Shown here in pieces: positions 1-6,443 of a stretch of 8,037 bases of DNA. The stretch lies in assembly GCA_023260735.1 (NCBI GenBank), contig JALQUL010000277.1, forward strand, positions 1 through 8,037. Reading direction: 5' to 3'. Numbering within the stretch: position 1 is the stretch's first letter; every line of letters begins with the position of its first letter. The position numbers and the translations under genes are program-made. The notes beneath the pieces are model-generated. The model saw only the letters and a list, made by a program, of their open reading frames with translations. It was not told the DNA's origin and ran no database searches. The stretch comes from Limnohabitans sp. Its GTDB lineage: Bacteria; Pseudomonadota; Gammaproteobacteria; Burkholderiales; Burkholderiaceae_C.

Positions 1-210
1 GTCGATAGAGGCGGCTAGCGCAGGATTGGCAACCGCATATTGTAGCCAGCCTGCTTGGCCTAATTGTTGCACCAAGGTTTTACATTGTTCATCTGCATGG
101 GTAGGCTGCGGATGTGAGATATTTTGCGCAGCCCATGTCTCAAGCTCGTGTGCTAATTGTCGATGCGAATCATCCAAAAAAGGCCAATCAAGATAAGTGG
201 TATCTGCCAT
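1..210 (-). CDS. Acyl-CoA dehydrogenase, N-terminal part (cut by the window edge)
   Basis: Only the first 70 codons are present; the gene continues past the left edge. The visible protein starts MADTTYLDWPFLDDSHRQLA and goes on with an acidic and aromatic helix, then a Q-L-G-Q-A-G-W-L-Q-Y motif. This resembles the N-terminal alpha-helical domain of acyl-CoA dehydrogenases found in aryl-CoA catabolic operons; the FAD-binding and catalytic parts are not visible. The start is well supported: AAAGG (219-223, read on the minus strand) lies 8 bases before the ATG, and the ATG follows the stop of the crotonase gene by one base, so translation is probably coupled. In the operon it would oxidise an acyl-CoA intermediate formed after ring reduction or opening, passing electrons to ETF (inference from family and context). 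The substrate cannot be read from this fragment. Confidence 0.75.
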   Translation of the reverse strand, partial: MADTTYLDWPFLDDSHRQLAHELETWAAQNISHPQPTHADEQCKTLVQQLGQAGWLQYAVANPALAASID

Positions 211-211
211 T

Positions 212-1096
212 TTAATTACCTTTAAATTGTGGTTTTTGTTTAGCTACAAAAGCTTCATAGGCTCTGGTAAAGTCTTGGGTTAGCATACAAATAGCTTGGG
301 CTTGTGCCTCGGCTTCTATGGCTTGTTCTATAGTCATAGACCATTCTTGATGCAACATGGTTTTAGTAATACCATTGGCAAAACTAGGACCACTGGCAAT
401 TTCCTTCGCCATTGTTTGTGCTTGCTCTAATAATTCCTCTGGGCTACATAAACGGTTAAAGTAACCCCAGCGTTCAGCTTCTTCACCACCTAGGCTACGC
501 CCGGTGTATAACAAATCACTGGCTCTGCCTTGACCAATAATACGCGGTAAAATCGCACAAGCACCCATATCACAAGCGGCTAAGCCGACCTTATTAAATA
601 AAAATGCAGTCTTGCTTCTAGCTGTGCCAAAACGTAAGTCGGAGGCCATTGCCATAATCGCCCCAGCTCCTGCACAAACGCCATCCACGGCTGCAATAAT
701 AGGTTGTGGGCAAGTACGCATATTCTTCACTAACTCACCTGTCATACGAGTAAACATCAGCAACTCGGGGGCTTTTAAGGCCACGAGCGGGCCAATAATT
801 TCATGCACATCACCACCAGAACAAAAATTATTACCCGCCCCATGAATCACAATTGCATGAATATCTTTGGCCCATTTGAGTTGATGAAATAAATCTCTTA
901 ACTCAGCATAACTTTCAAAGGTAAGAGGGTTTTTACGCTCAGGTCTATTGAGGGTAATGGTGGCCACACTATTTTCTACTTGCCATAAAAAATGTTGTGC
1001 TTGATAGCCATTTAAGGGTCTATGGTTGCCTGCTAATAAACCAGCATCAATGGTGTTGTAATCACTATCGTTTGAGTTATTTTCTTGGGAGGACAT
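212..1096 (-). CDS. Enoyl-CoA hydratase/isomerase (crotonase) family protein of the aryl-CoA operon
   Basis: This 294-aa crotonase-fold protein has an N-terminal extension of about 35 residues before the usual family start near F-L-W-Q-V (36-40). The CoA and oxyanion-hole signatures are present: N-F-C-S-G-G-D (90-96) and C-A-G-A-G-A (141-146), followed by A-S-D-L-R-F-G. By my alignment, the two catalytic glutamates of rat mitochondrial enoyl-CoA hydratase (E144, E164) are replaced by I147 and K169. An aspartate, D176 in A-C-D-M-G-A, sits where several non-hydratase crotonases carry an acidic residue. The start is supported by AAAGGA (1105-1110), 8 bases upstream. It is the third gene of the operon, 91 bases after the SDR stop and one base before the dehydrogenase start. 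It probably acts on a CoA-bound alicyclic or ring-opened intermediate of 2-aminobenzoate or salicylate breakdown. Hydration, isomerisation and C-C hydrolysis all remain possible. Family assignment is sure; reaction is not. Confidence 0.9.
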   Translation of the reverse strand: MSSQENNSNDSDYNTIDAGLLAGNHRPLNGYQAQHFLWQVENSVATITLNRPERKNPLTFESYAELRDLFHQLKWAKDIHAIVIHGAGNNFCSGGDVHEIIGPLVALKAPELLMFTRMTGELVKNMRTCPQPIIAAVDGVCAGAGAIMAMASDLRFGTARSKTAFLFNKVGLAACDMGACAILPRIIGQGRASDLLYTGRSLGGEEAERWGYFNRLCSPEELLEQAQTMAKEIASGPSFANGITKTMLHQEWSMTIEQAIEAEAQAQAICMLTQDFTRAYEAFVAKQKPQFKGN

Positions 1097-1133
1097 TTTA
1101 GGTTTCCTTTGGTTTCTAAATACAGGTTTGCCA

Positions 1134-1158
1134 GAATATTGACTGATGAGTCATATTC
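1134..1158 (-). other. Intercistronic hairpin between the SDR and crotonase genes
   Basis: Within the 91-base gap of the operon, GAATAT (1134-1139) pairs with ATATTC (1153-1158), and GACT (1141-1144) pairs with AGTC (1149-1152). That gives a 10-bp stem with one bulged base (1140) and a GATG loop. No T-run follows on the minus strand, so it does not look like a terminator. Position and shape suit an mRNA stability or processing element that adjusts expression of the last two genes, but that role is inferred. Confidence 0.45.
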
Positions 1159-1187
1159 GTAATCAAGTTGCATTTTCTCTGTTGGTA

Positions 1188-1970
1188 TTACATGACTTCG
1201 CCACCACAAACAGAAATCGATTGACCGCTGATGGCACTAGCACCTTCACTGCACAACCACAACACAGCATTGGCAACTTCATTGGTTTGAATAAGCCGAC
1301 CTTGCGGATTGGATGTTGTGAGTTGGGCTTTGGCTTGATCGAAAGTGCGACCTGTTTTTTCTATAATTCGATCGATACTTTCCCGCACGATTTCGGTTTC
1401 GGTGTAACCAGGACAAACCGCATTAACGGTAATTCCTTTTTTGGCAGTTTCTAGGGCCACTGACCTAGTTAAACCAATTACCCCATGTTTGGCCGCACAA
1501 TAGGCTGCGATATAGGCATAGCCCACTTGCCCTGCAGTGCTGGCTATATTAATAATTCTTCCCCAACCCTCTTGTTGCATATCGGGTAATGCGGCTTGCA
1601 TGGTTAACATAGTGCCGGTTAAATTTACATTCAACATTTGCTGCCACAGTGCCGTGTTAGTTTTTAAAAACGGTGCGCTTATCGCTTGGCCGGCATTGTT
1701 AATTAAAATTTCTACACTTCCAAAATGTGCTTTAGCACTGGTAAATGCTTGTTGTACTTGTGCCTCATTGCTGACATCGGCTTGCACAGCAAAAATATGT
1801 TCAGGGTCGGTGTTGGCTAGGTTTTGTAAAATATCTAAACGCCTACCCACTACACTCACGCACATACCTTGCGCTACCAAAGCTTTTGCTATGGCAATTC
1901 CTATGCCTGTGCCACCACCTGTTACTAAGGCATGACGTTTTTTTGAAGCGCTAGTATTGGCTGTACTCAT
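1188..1970 (-). CDS. SDR-family NAD(P)-dependent dehydrogenase of the aryl-CoA operon
   Basis: This 260-aa classical short-chain dehydrogenase/reductase is of normal family length. The cofactor motif T-G-G-G-T-G-I-G spans 17-24, and G-R-R (42-44) after beta-strand 2 favours NADP(H) over NAD(H) by the usual SDR rule. D65 is in the A-D-V motif, N-N-A-G is at 91-94, and the catalytic set is N116, S144, Y157 and K161 (Y-C-A-A-K). P-G is at 187-188. It is cytoplasmic, with no signal peptide or membrane segment. The ATG lies 7 bases after the stop of the fusion gene, and no Shine-Dalgarno sequence is visible just upstream, so it probably depends on ribosomes finishing the previous gene. In context it likely oxidises or reduces a hydroxy/oxo group on the ring-reduced CoA ester made by the upstream enzyme. 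The exact substrate is not readable from sequence; many SDRs are annotated as 3-hydroxyacyl-CoA dehydrogenases in such operons. Confidence 0.9.
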   Translation of the reverse strand: MSTANTSASKKRHALVTGGGTGIGIAIAKALVAQGMCVSVVGRRLDILQNLANTDPEHIFAVQADVSNEAQVQQAFTSAKAHFGSVEILINNAGQAISAPFLKTNTALWQQMLNVNLTGTMLTMQAALPDMQQEGWGRIINIASTAGQVGYAYIAAYCAAKHGVIGLTRSVALETAKKGITVNAVCPGYTETEIVRESIDRIIEKTGRTFDQAKAQLTTSNPQGRLIQTNEVANAVLWLCSEGASAISGQSISVCGGEVM

Positions 1971-1977
1971 GATGATT

Positions 1978-4329
1978 TTATTTATCTGAGGAGTTTTGTT
2001 TAGAAGCTGCTAAATATTGCGATTTTTCACGGGCAAAATTAGCCTCTAATTGTGTTTTACCAGAGCGGTATTGTTGTGGCCAACTTACCATGGTGTAGCC
2101 AATTTTTGCCGCCTCACTCAAGGTCCAAGCAGGGTTGGCCAAATGGGGCCTTGCTACTGCGCATAAGTCGGCCCTGCCTGCAGCCAAAATACTGTTGGCA
2201 TGATCGGCTTCGCTAATTGCACCCACTGCAATGGTAGGAATACCTGCTTCTTGTCTAATTCGGTCAGAAAAAGGAGTTTGAAACATACGGCCAAAAACTG
2301 GTTTTTCTTTTTTACTCACCTGTCCAGAAGAGCAATCAATCATGTCAGCACCGGCTGCTTTAAATGCTTTGGCTATCTCAACTGCATCATCGGGAGTAAT
2401 ACCCCCTTCTACCCAATCATGGGCAGAGATTCGAACCGAAATAGGTTTACCTTGAGGCCAAACTTCACGGATGGCTTTCAATACTTCAATGGGGTAACGT
2501 AGCCTATTAGTTAAGCTACCACCATATTCATCTTGCCTATGGTTGGTTAAAGGTGAAATAAAACTAGACAATAAATAACCGTGTGCACAATGGAGTTCTA
2601 ACCAATCCACATTGATTTGTGCAGCAGCTAGCGTACAGGCAACAAACTGTGCTTTTACTTCGTCCATATCAGCCCTAGTCATAGGCCTAGAGGTTTGGCT
2701 AACACCCTCAAGATACTGTTGAGGCGAAGCTGAAATAATAGGCCAATTACCCGATTCAAGTGGTTGATCGATTCCCTCCCAAGCCACTCGTGTAGAGGCC
2801 TTGGCACCTGCATGCCCGAGTTGTATGGCAAATTTTGCATCGGTGTGGTGATGAATCCAATCGACTATTTTTTTCCATGCTTGTTGTTGTTCCGTTGTGT
2901 ATAAACCAGGGCATCCTGGGGTAATGCGACCGTGCGCACTTACACCAATCATTTCTGCAAACACCAAGGCAGCTCCGCCCATTGCGCGTGCACCCAAATG
3001 CACCAAATGGTAGTCTCCCACAACGCCGTCAGTGGCTGAGTATTGCGCCATAGGCGAAACAATAATTCTATTTTTTAAGGTAAGTTCTCTAATGGTGTAG
3101 GGGGTAAACATTGGAGGCGGCACTGGCGTGCCCTTTGTGAGTTTTACCCCCGCTTTTTGTGCAAACCATTGTTCATAATTACCCAACCATTGGGCATCGC
3201 GTAGGCGTAAATTTTCATGACTAATGCGCTGACTACGGGTGAGCATAGAATACATAAATTGTTCGGGCTCTAGCGGGTCGCAATAGCGCTTACCACATGC
3301 TTCAAACCATTCCATTGCATTCCACGCTGCATTTTGCAGTCTTAGCGTTTCAACTCTTCTGAGTTCTTGATAGGTGCTTAATACCTCACTAATTTTTTCT
3401 GGGCTGTCTCCTAATAATTGAAATTGCCTAGTCAGCTCGATGGCATCTTCAATGGCTAGTTTAGTGCCAGAACCAATTGCAAAATGAGCCGTGTGAACAG
3501 CGTCGCCCATTAACACGACATGGCTGTTATGTTGATTTTTGAGCCACCATTGCTCACATACCACTCTTTGGAAATTAAGCCAGGCAGAGCCTCTAAGATG
3601 ACGCGAATTGGTCATTAGCTTTGCACCTTGTAAATTTTGAGCAAATATTTTTTCGCAAAAGGCAATTGATTGTTCTTGATTTGCTTGATCGAGTCTGTGT
3701 GCTAAGAATACATGTTCAGGGCATTCGACAATAAAGGTAGTGGTGTTTTCATCAAATTTATAAATATGTGCTTGAAACCATCCATGTTCTGTTTTAACAA
3801 AATCAAAGGTAAATGCATCATATAACTTATGTGTACCTAACCAAATATAGCGATTCGGACGAGTGACTATATTGGGTTGAAAAATATCAGCGTATTGACT
3901 TCTAATTCTGGAATTAATGCCATCACTGGCAATAATTAGATCGGCATCGGGGTACTCCGTATCGGATTGGGCATCGGTTTCAAATACTAACTGAACGCCT
4001 AGTTGTTCACAGCGGACTTGCAAAATATTGAGTAGCTTTTTGCGGCCGATTCCAACAAACCCATGACCTCCCGATCGAATGGTCCGGCCTTTAAATAAAA
4101 GTTCTATGTCATCCCAATGATTAAAAGCTTTTTGGATTTCATCGGCTGTAATTGGATCCCAAACCCGCATATTGTCCATGGTGGCGTCTGAAAACACCAC
4201 ACCCCAACCAAAGGTGTCGTAGGCCTTGTTACGTTCTACGATGGTGATGTCGTGATGGGGGTCTAGTTGTTTCATTAACAGACCAAAATACAAACCAGCG
4301 GGGCCTCCACCAATACAGACAATTTTCAT
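1978..4329 (-). CDS. Bifunctional salicylyl-CoA 5-hydroxylase / 2-aminobenzoyl-CoA monooxygenase-reductase fusion flavoprotein
   Basis: This 783-aa protein fuses two flavoenzymes. Residues 1 to about 395 form a class A FAD monooxygenase: G-G-G-P-A-G (7-12), the G-W-G-V-V-F-S-D segment (41-48), the D-G motif A-S-D-G (134-137), and the G-D-A-V-H FAD motif (275-279). Residues from about 406 form an Old Yellow Enzyme-type FMN reductase: N-R-I-I-V-S-P-M-A-Q-Y-S (420-431), H580 and H583 in H-C-A-H-G-Y-L, R632, and A-R-P-H-L (726-730). The same architecture is known from the Azoarcus evansii 2-aminobenzoyl-CoA monooxygenase/reductase, which hydroxylates the ring and then reduces it with NAD(P)H and O2. 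The N-terminal half alone matches salicylyl-CoA 5-hydroxylases. Which aryl-CoA is used here cannot be told from sequence. The start is supported by AAAGGA (4336-4341), 6 bases upstream, and by the Rossmann motif beginning at residue 2. It is first in the operon and is followed 7 bases later by the SDR. The full length is intact, with no frameshift. Confidence 0.93.
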   Translation of the reverse strand: MKIVCIGGGPAGLYFGLLMKQLDPHHDITIVERNKAYDTFGWGVVFSDATMDNMRVWDPITADEIQKAFNHWDDIELLFKGRTIRSGGHGFVGIGRKKLLNILQVRCEQLGVQLVFETDAQSDTEYPDADLIIASDGINSRIRSQYADIFQPNIVTRPNRYIWLGTHKLYDAFTFDFVKTEHGWFQAHIYKFDENTTTFIVECPEHVFLAHRLDQANQEQSIAFCEKIFAQNLQGAKLMTNSRHLRGSAWLNFQRVVCEQWWLKNQHNSHVVLMGDAVHTAHFAIGSGTKLAIEDAIELTRQFQLLGDSPEKISEVLSTYQELRRVETLRLQNAAWNAMEWFEACGKRYCDPLEPEQFMYSMLTRSQRISHENLRLRDAQWLGNYEQWFAQKAGVKLTKGTPVPPPMFTPYTIRELTLKNRIIVSPMAQYSATDGVVGDYHLVHLGARAMGGAALVFAEMIGVSAHGRITPGCPGLYTTEQQQAWKKIVDWIHHHTDAKFAIQLGHAGAKASTRVAWEGIDQPLESGNWPIISASPQQYLEGVSQTSRPMTRADMDEVKAQFVACTLAAAQINVDWLELHCAHGYLLSSFISPLTNHRQDEYGGSLTNRLRYPIEVLKAIREVWPQGKPISVRISAHDWVEGGITPDDAVEIAKAFKAAGADMIDCSSGQVSKKEKPVFGRMFQTPFSDRIRQEAGIPTIAVGAISEADHANSILAAGRADLCAVARPHLANPAWTLSEAAKIGYTMVSWPQQYRSGKTQLEANFAREKSQYLAASKQNSSDK

Positions 4330-4343
4330 GGTCAGTCCTTTAT

Positions 4344-4385
4344 TTGTAAATAATTTACTTATAAATAGTTTACAACTAAAGTAAA
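4344..4385 (-). promoter_or_regulatory. Promoter and overlapping palindromic operator of the aryl-CoA operon
   Basis: On the minus strand a -35-like TTTACT (4380-4385) and a -10-like TATAAG (4358-4363) are 16 bases apart and would start transcription about 20 bases before the ATG of the fusion gene. Four short inverted repeats overlap them: GTAAAT/ATTTAC around one base (4346-4358), TTGTAAA/TTTACAA (4344-4350 and 4369-4375), TAGTT/AACTA (4366-4378), and TTTAC/GTAAA (4369-4373 and 4381-4385). A repressor bound here would cover both promoter hexamers. MarR- or TetR-type ligand-responsive regulators commonly control aryl-CoA operons, but no regulator gene is in the window. The hexamers are matches by eye; the palindromes are exact. 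Confidence 0.5.
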
Positions 4386-4401
4386 TTTCAAATAACAGTA
4401 C

Positions 4402-4414
4402 AAACCCTAGGTTT
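4402..4414 (-). other. Small inverted repeat after mtnN
   Basis: AAACC (4402-4406) and GGTTT (4410-4414) form a 5-bp perfect inverted repeat with a 3-base spacer, about 25 bases past the mtnN stop and upstream of the aryl-CoA promoter. Only a mixed T-containing stretch follows on the minus strand, so it is at best a weak terminator for mtnN. It could equally be another protein-binding half-site pair or chance. Confidence 0.25.
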
Positions 4415-4437
4415 CAAGCAAACTCTGTAGCGGCTTC

Positions 4438-5232
4438 TTAAAGTCTAGACAGTAAATTAAATACGACTGCTTGTGAATAAAAACAGGCCACTTTTTCAAT
4501 AAAACGATTAAAGTCAAGATGCGCTTGGTCATCTGCTTTGTCAGAAATAACCCTCAATACAGCTAAAGGAATATTAAAATCATGACAAACTTGTGCAACA
4601 GCAGCACCCTCCATTTCGACAGCCAAGGCGAAGGGAATATTTTTTTGTAAATCTGCACTCGCTTGTTGGCTGGCAATAAATTGGTCACCACTGACGATTA
4701 AACCGCTCAATACTTGAGGTTGGGGTAGACCTAATTCAAGGAGTCCTTGTTGGAGTGCCAGTATGCTAGCATCACTAATATTATTAGTGTTTTTTGGGGG
4801 CGATTTTTGTATTGCTTGCATCACTTGTTCGCATGCATTTTGTAATGCAAAACTTAGATTGGCATGGGTAGGAAAATGACTTCTGCCATATAGCGGTATT
4901 TCGTAAACAGGAAATAAAGGATAGGCATTCATATCGTGCTGCAACAGTTCCGATGCAATGACTAAGTCACCTACTTTTACCTTGGCCCCTATCCCTCCAG
5001 CCACACCAGTAAAAACAATTTGAGTGGCTTTAAAGTGCTGAATTAATAAAGTGGTGGTGGTAGCTGCAGCCACTTTACCGATTTTGGCAAGTACTAAAAC
5101 TACCTCTTTACCGTTGATTTGACCCGACCAAAAATCACGTCCAGCATAACGCGTACAAATGGGATTAATAAGATGCTCTTTGAGCCCATTGAGTTCTTGG
5201 GCCATAGCGGCTACGATTGCAATGCGAGTCAT
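4438..5232 (-). CDS. mtnN: 5'-methylthioadenosine / S-adenosylhomocysteine nucleosidase
   Basis: This 264-aa protein cleaves the N-glycosidic bond of MTA and SAH (and 5'-deoxyadenosine), releasing adenine and a thioribose. It thereby recycles methionine and removes the methyltransferase inhibitor SAH in the cytoplasm. The family landmarks are present: A-A-M-A-Q-E (8-13) with E13 at the place of E. coli E12, F-T-G-V-A-G-G (74-80), S-G-D-Q-F (181-185), V-E-M-E-G-A-A (205-211) with E206 and E208 for substrate ribose binding, and S230-D231 with the catalytic aspartate. It is about 30 residues longer than E. coli MtnN (232 aa); much of the excess is a hydrophilic stretch near 140-165 containing S-P-P-K-N-T-N-N. 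The ATG gives the expected N-terminus (M-T-R-I-A-I-V-A-A-M), although no clear Shine-Dalgarno sequence precedes it. It points the same way as the aryl-CoA operon 108 bases downstream, but that operon has its own promoter-like region. Confidence 0.93.
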   Translation of the reverse strand: MTRIAIVAAMAQELNGLKEHLINPICTRYAGRDFWSGQINGKEVVLVLAKIGKVAAATTTTLLIQHFKATQIVFTGVAGGIGAKVKVGDLVIASELLQHDMNAYPLFPVYEIPLYGRSHFPTHANLSFALQNACEQVMQAIQKSPPKNTNNISDASILALQQGLLELGLPQPQVLSGLIVSGDQFIASQQASADLQKNIPFALAVEMEGAAVAQVCHDFNIPLAVLRVISDKADDQAHLDFNRFIEKVACFYSQAVVFNLLSRL

Positions 5233-5266
5233 ATGATGAAGTGTTAGATTTAAAAAAGAAGTCTTG

Positions 5267-5295
5267 TTGACACATTATGCTAAGCTTTTTAAGGT
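5267..5295 (+). promoter_or_regulatory. Candidate plus-strand sigma-70 promoter
   Basis: A perfect -35 TTGACA (5267-5272) is followed after 17 bases by TAAGGT (5290-5295), which matches the -10 consensus at only three positions. If used, transcription would start near 5303, giving the pirin gene a leader of about 260 bases that begins inside the inverted repeat at 5296-5332. The -35 is strong and the -10 weak, so this is tentative. Confidence 0.3.
5274..5279 (-). promoter_or_regulatory. Candidate -10 element of mtnN
   Basis: Read on the minus strand this is CATAAT, five of six consensus bases, about 42 bases before the mtnN ATG. No good -35 lies 16 to 18 bases upstream; the region there is A/T-rich. 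It overlaps the spacer of the plus-strand candidate promoter, so the two would compete if both are real. Confidence 0.3.
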
Positions 5296-5332
5296 AGAAA
5301 TTTATTTTTTGAAGCTACTGCTTTAAATTTCT
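5296..5332. repeat. 9-bp perfect inverted repeat with inner hairpin
   Basis: AGAAATTTA (5296-5304) and TAAATTTCT (5324-5332) are exact inverted copies 19 bases apart. Inside, AAGC (5312-5315) pairs with GCTT (5320-5323) around TACT and stacks directly on the outer right arm. The whole could fold as a 13-bp bulged hairpin in RNA, or the arms could be a DNA operator. It lies between the divergent mtnN and pirin genes. Confidence 0.4.
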
Positions 5333-5563
5333 AATATAGTCCTTATTTAATTGCAAAGCATGGGTAAGGGAGCTGTTACCAAACTTTTAACCACTTTCAT
5401 GGCACGATCTTATCTGGTCTGTTTTGTTGGTTTTTTAACCCATAGCAATCACTAGGGTGAAGTAATAAACTCAAAATAGCCCAAGAGTTGATTAGCTCAT
5501 TTCAATCTGTACCACGGCTGTATGCCCATAAGTTTTCAATTATTTGAATATAAGAAATTATCT

Positions 5564-6427
5564 ATGAAAAATATACTTGGTATTTATAACAATCCTAGAG
5601 GTCATTGGGTGGGTGATGGTTTTCCAGTGCGTTCTTTATTTACCTATCAAAGTCATGGTAAACAATTAAGTCCATTTTTAATGCTTGATTATGCTGGTCC
5701 CGCTGACTTTACGCCTACTACTGGCCGACGCGGGGTGGGGCAACATCCCCATAGGGGTTTTGAAACTGTAAGTATTATTTATGAAGGTGAAGTAGCGCAT
5801 CACGACTCAACAGGGCAGGGTGGTATTATTGGCCCAGGAGATGTGCAATGGATGACAGCCGGCTCTGGAATTTTGCACGAAGAATTTCATTCAGAAGCCT
5901 TTTCCAAAACTGGTGGCCGCTTGCATATGGTTCAGTTGTGGGTCAATTTACCCGCCAAAGATAAATTAACAGCTCCTGCTTATCAAGCTTTATTAAAAGA
6001 TCAAATACCGGTAGTTGAATTGCCTAATCATAGTGGTACAGTGCGTTTAATTGCAGGTCAATATCAAGATCAAAAAGGTCCCGCATCTACTTTTACACCC
6101 ATGAATGTATGGGACTTAAAAATTAAAGCAAATATACCTGTAGTTGTGCCTGCTCCGCAAGGTTGGAATACTGCTTTAGTGGTTTTAAATGGCAAAGTAA
6201 GGTTAAATGGTCAACATGATGCCTCTGAGGGGCAACTTATTGTGTATGCAAATGAAGGGCAAGATTTAACTCTAGAGGCCAGTACAGACGCAACACTTTT
6301 ATTATTAAGTGGAGAGCCGATTCTTGAGCCCATAGTGGGTCATGGCCCTTTTGTAATGAATACTATGCAAGAAATCAAAGATGCGATTACCGATTTTAAT
6401 AATGGTGCTTTCGGTCAAATAAGCTAA
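5564..6427 (+). CDS. Pirin family protein (bicupin)
   Basis: This 287-aa double-cupin protein has the pirin signature. The N-terminus M-K-N-I-L-G-I-Y-N-N-P-R-G-H-W-V-G-D-G-F is typical of bacterial pirins. The metal site in the first cupin is complete: H61 and H63 in H-P-H-R-G-F-E-T, then H105 and E107 in G-I-L-H-E-E, matching H56, H58, H101 and E103 of human pirin. The C-terminal cupin (about 175-285) lacks such ligands, as usual. Some bacterial members have quercetin 2,3-dioxygenase activity and others are redox or regulatory partners, so the function here is open. I chose the ATG at 5564 over one 42 bases upstream (5522), because the extra 14 residues match nothing I know in pirins and have no ribosome binding site; the chosen start has only a weak AAGAAA. 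The gene appears monocistronic: it diverges from mtnN and ends in an intrinsic terminator. Confidence 0.92.
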   Translation: MKNILGIYNNPRGHWVGDGFPVRSLFTYQSHGKQLSPFLMLDYAGPADFTPTTGRRGVGQHPHRGFETVSIIYEGEVAHHDSTGQGGIIGPGDVQWMTAGSGILHEEFHSEAFSKTGGRLHMVQLWVNLPAKDKLTAPAYQALLKDQIPVVELPNHSGTVRLIAGQYQDQKGPASTFTPMNVWDLKIKANIPVVVPAPQGWNTALVVLNGKVRLNGQHDASEGQLIVYANEGQDLTLEASTDATLLLLSGEPILEPIVGHGPFVMNTMQEIKDAITDFNNGAFGQIS

Positions 6428-6443
6428 AATTGTTTTTGCTAGG

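Larger units (their letters stand above)
5233..5563. other. Divergent intergenic region between mtnN and the pirin gene
   Basis: This gap of about 330 bases contains a candidate mtnN -10 (CATAAT on the minus strand, 5274-5279), a consensus plus-strand TTGACA (5267-5272), a 9-bp inverted repeat (5296-5332), and an open frame of 31 codons (5360-5455) that lacks a ribosome binding site. Short repeats GGTAA/TTACC (near 5364-5382) and GGTT/AACC (near 5429-5440) are too small to interpret. I see no tRNA and no riboswitch I recognise. No convincing promoter for the pirin gene stands out close to its start. Confidence 0.5.

Noticed and set aside
612..845. Plus-strand open frame inside the crotonase gene
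   Set aside because: It lies entirely antisense to a well-supported crotonase with intact motifs, and its product has low-complexity composition and no recognisable domain.
1146..1935. Two plus-strand open frames (102 and 132 codons) over the SDR gene
   Set aside because: Both are antisense shadows of the SDR gene, whose full set of catalytic motifs is on the minus strand.
2200..2502. Plus-strand open frame of 100 codons inside the fusion flavoprotein gene
   Set aside because: It is antisense to the OYE domain, with no ribosome binding site and no family resemblance.
5522..5563. A 14-residue upstream extension of the pirin protein starting at the ATG at 5522
   Set aside because: There is no ribosome binding site, the residues do not look like a pirin N-terminus or a signal peptide, and the internal ATG gives the typical family start.
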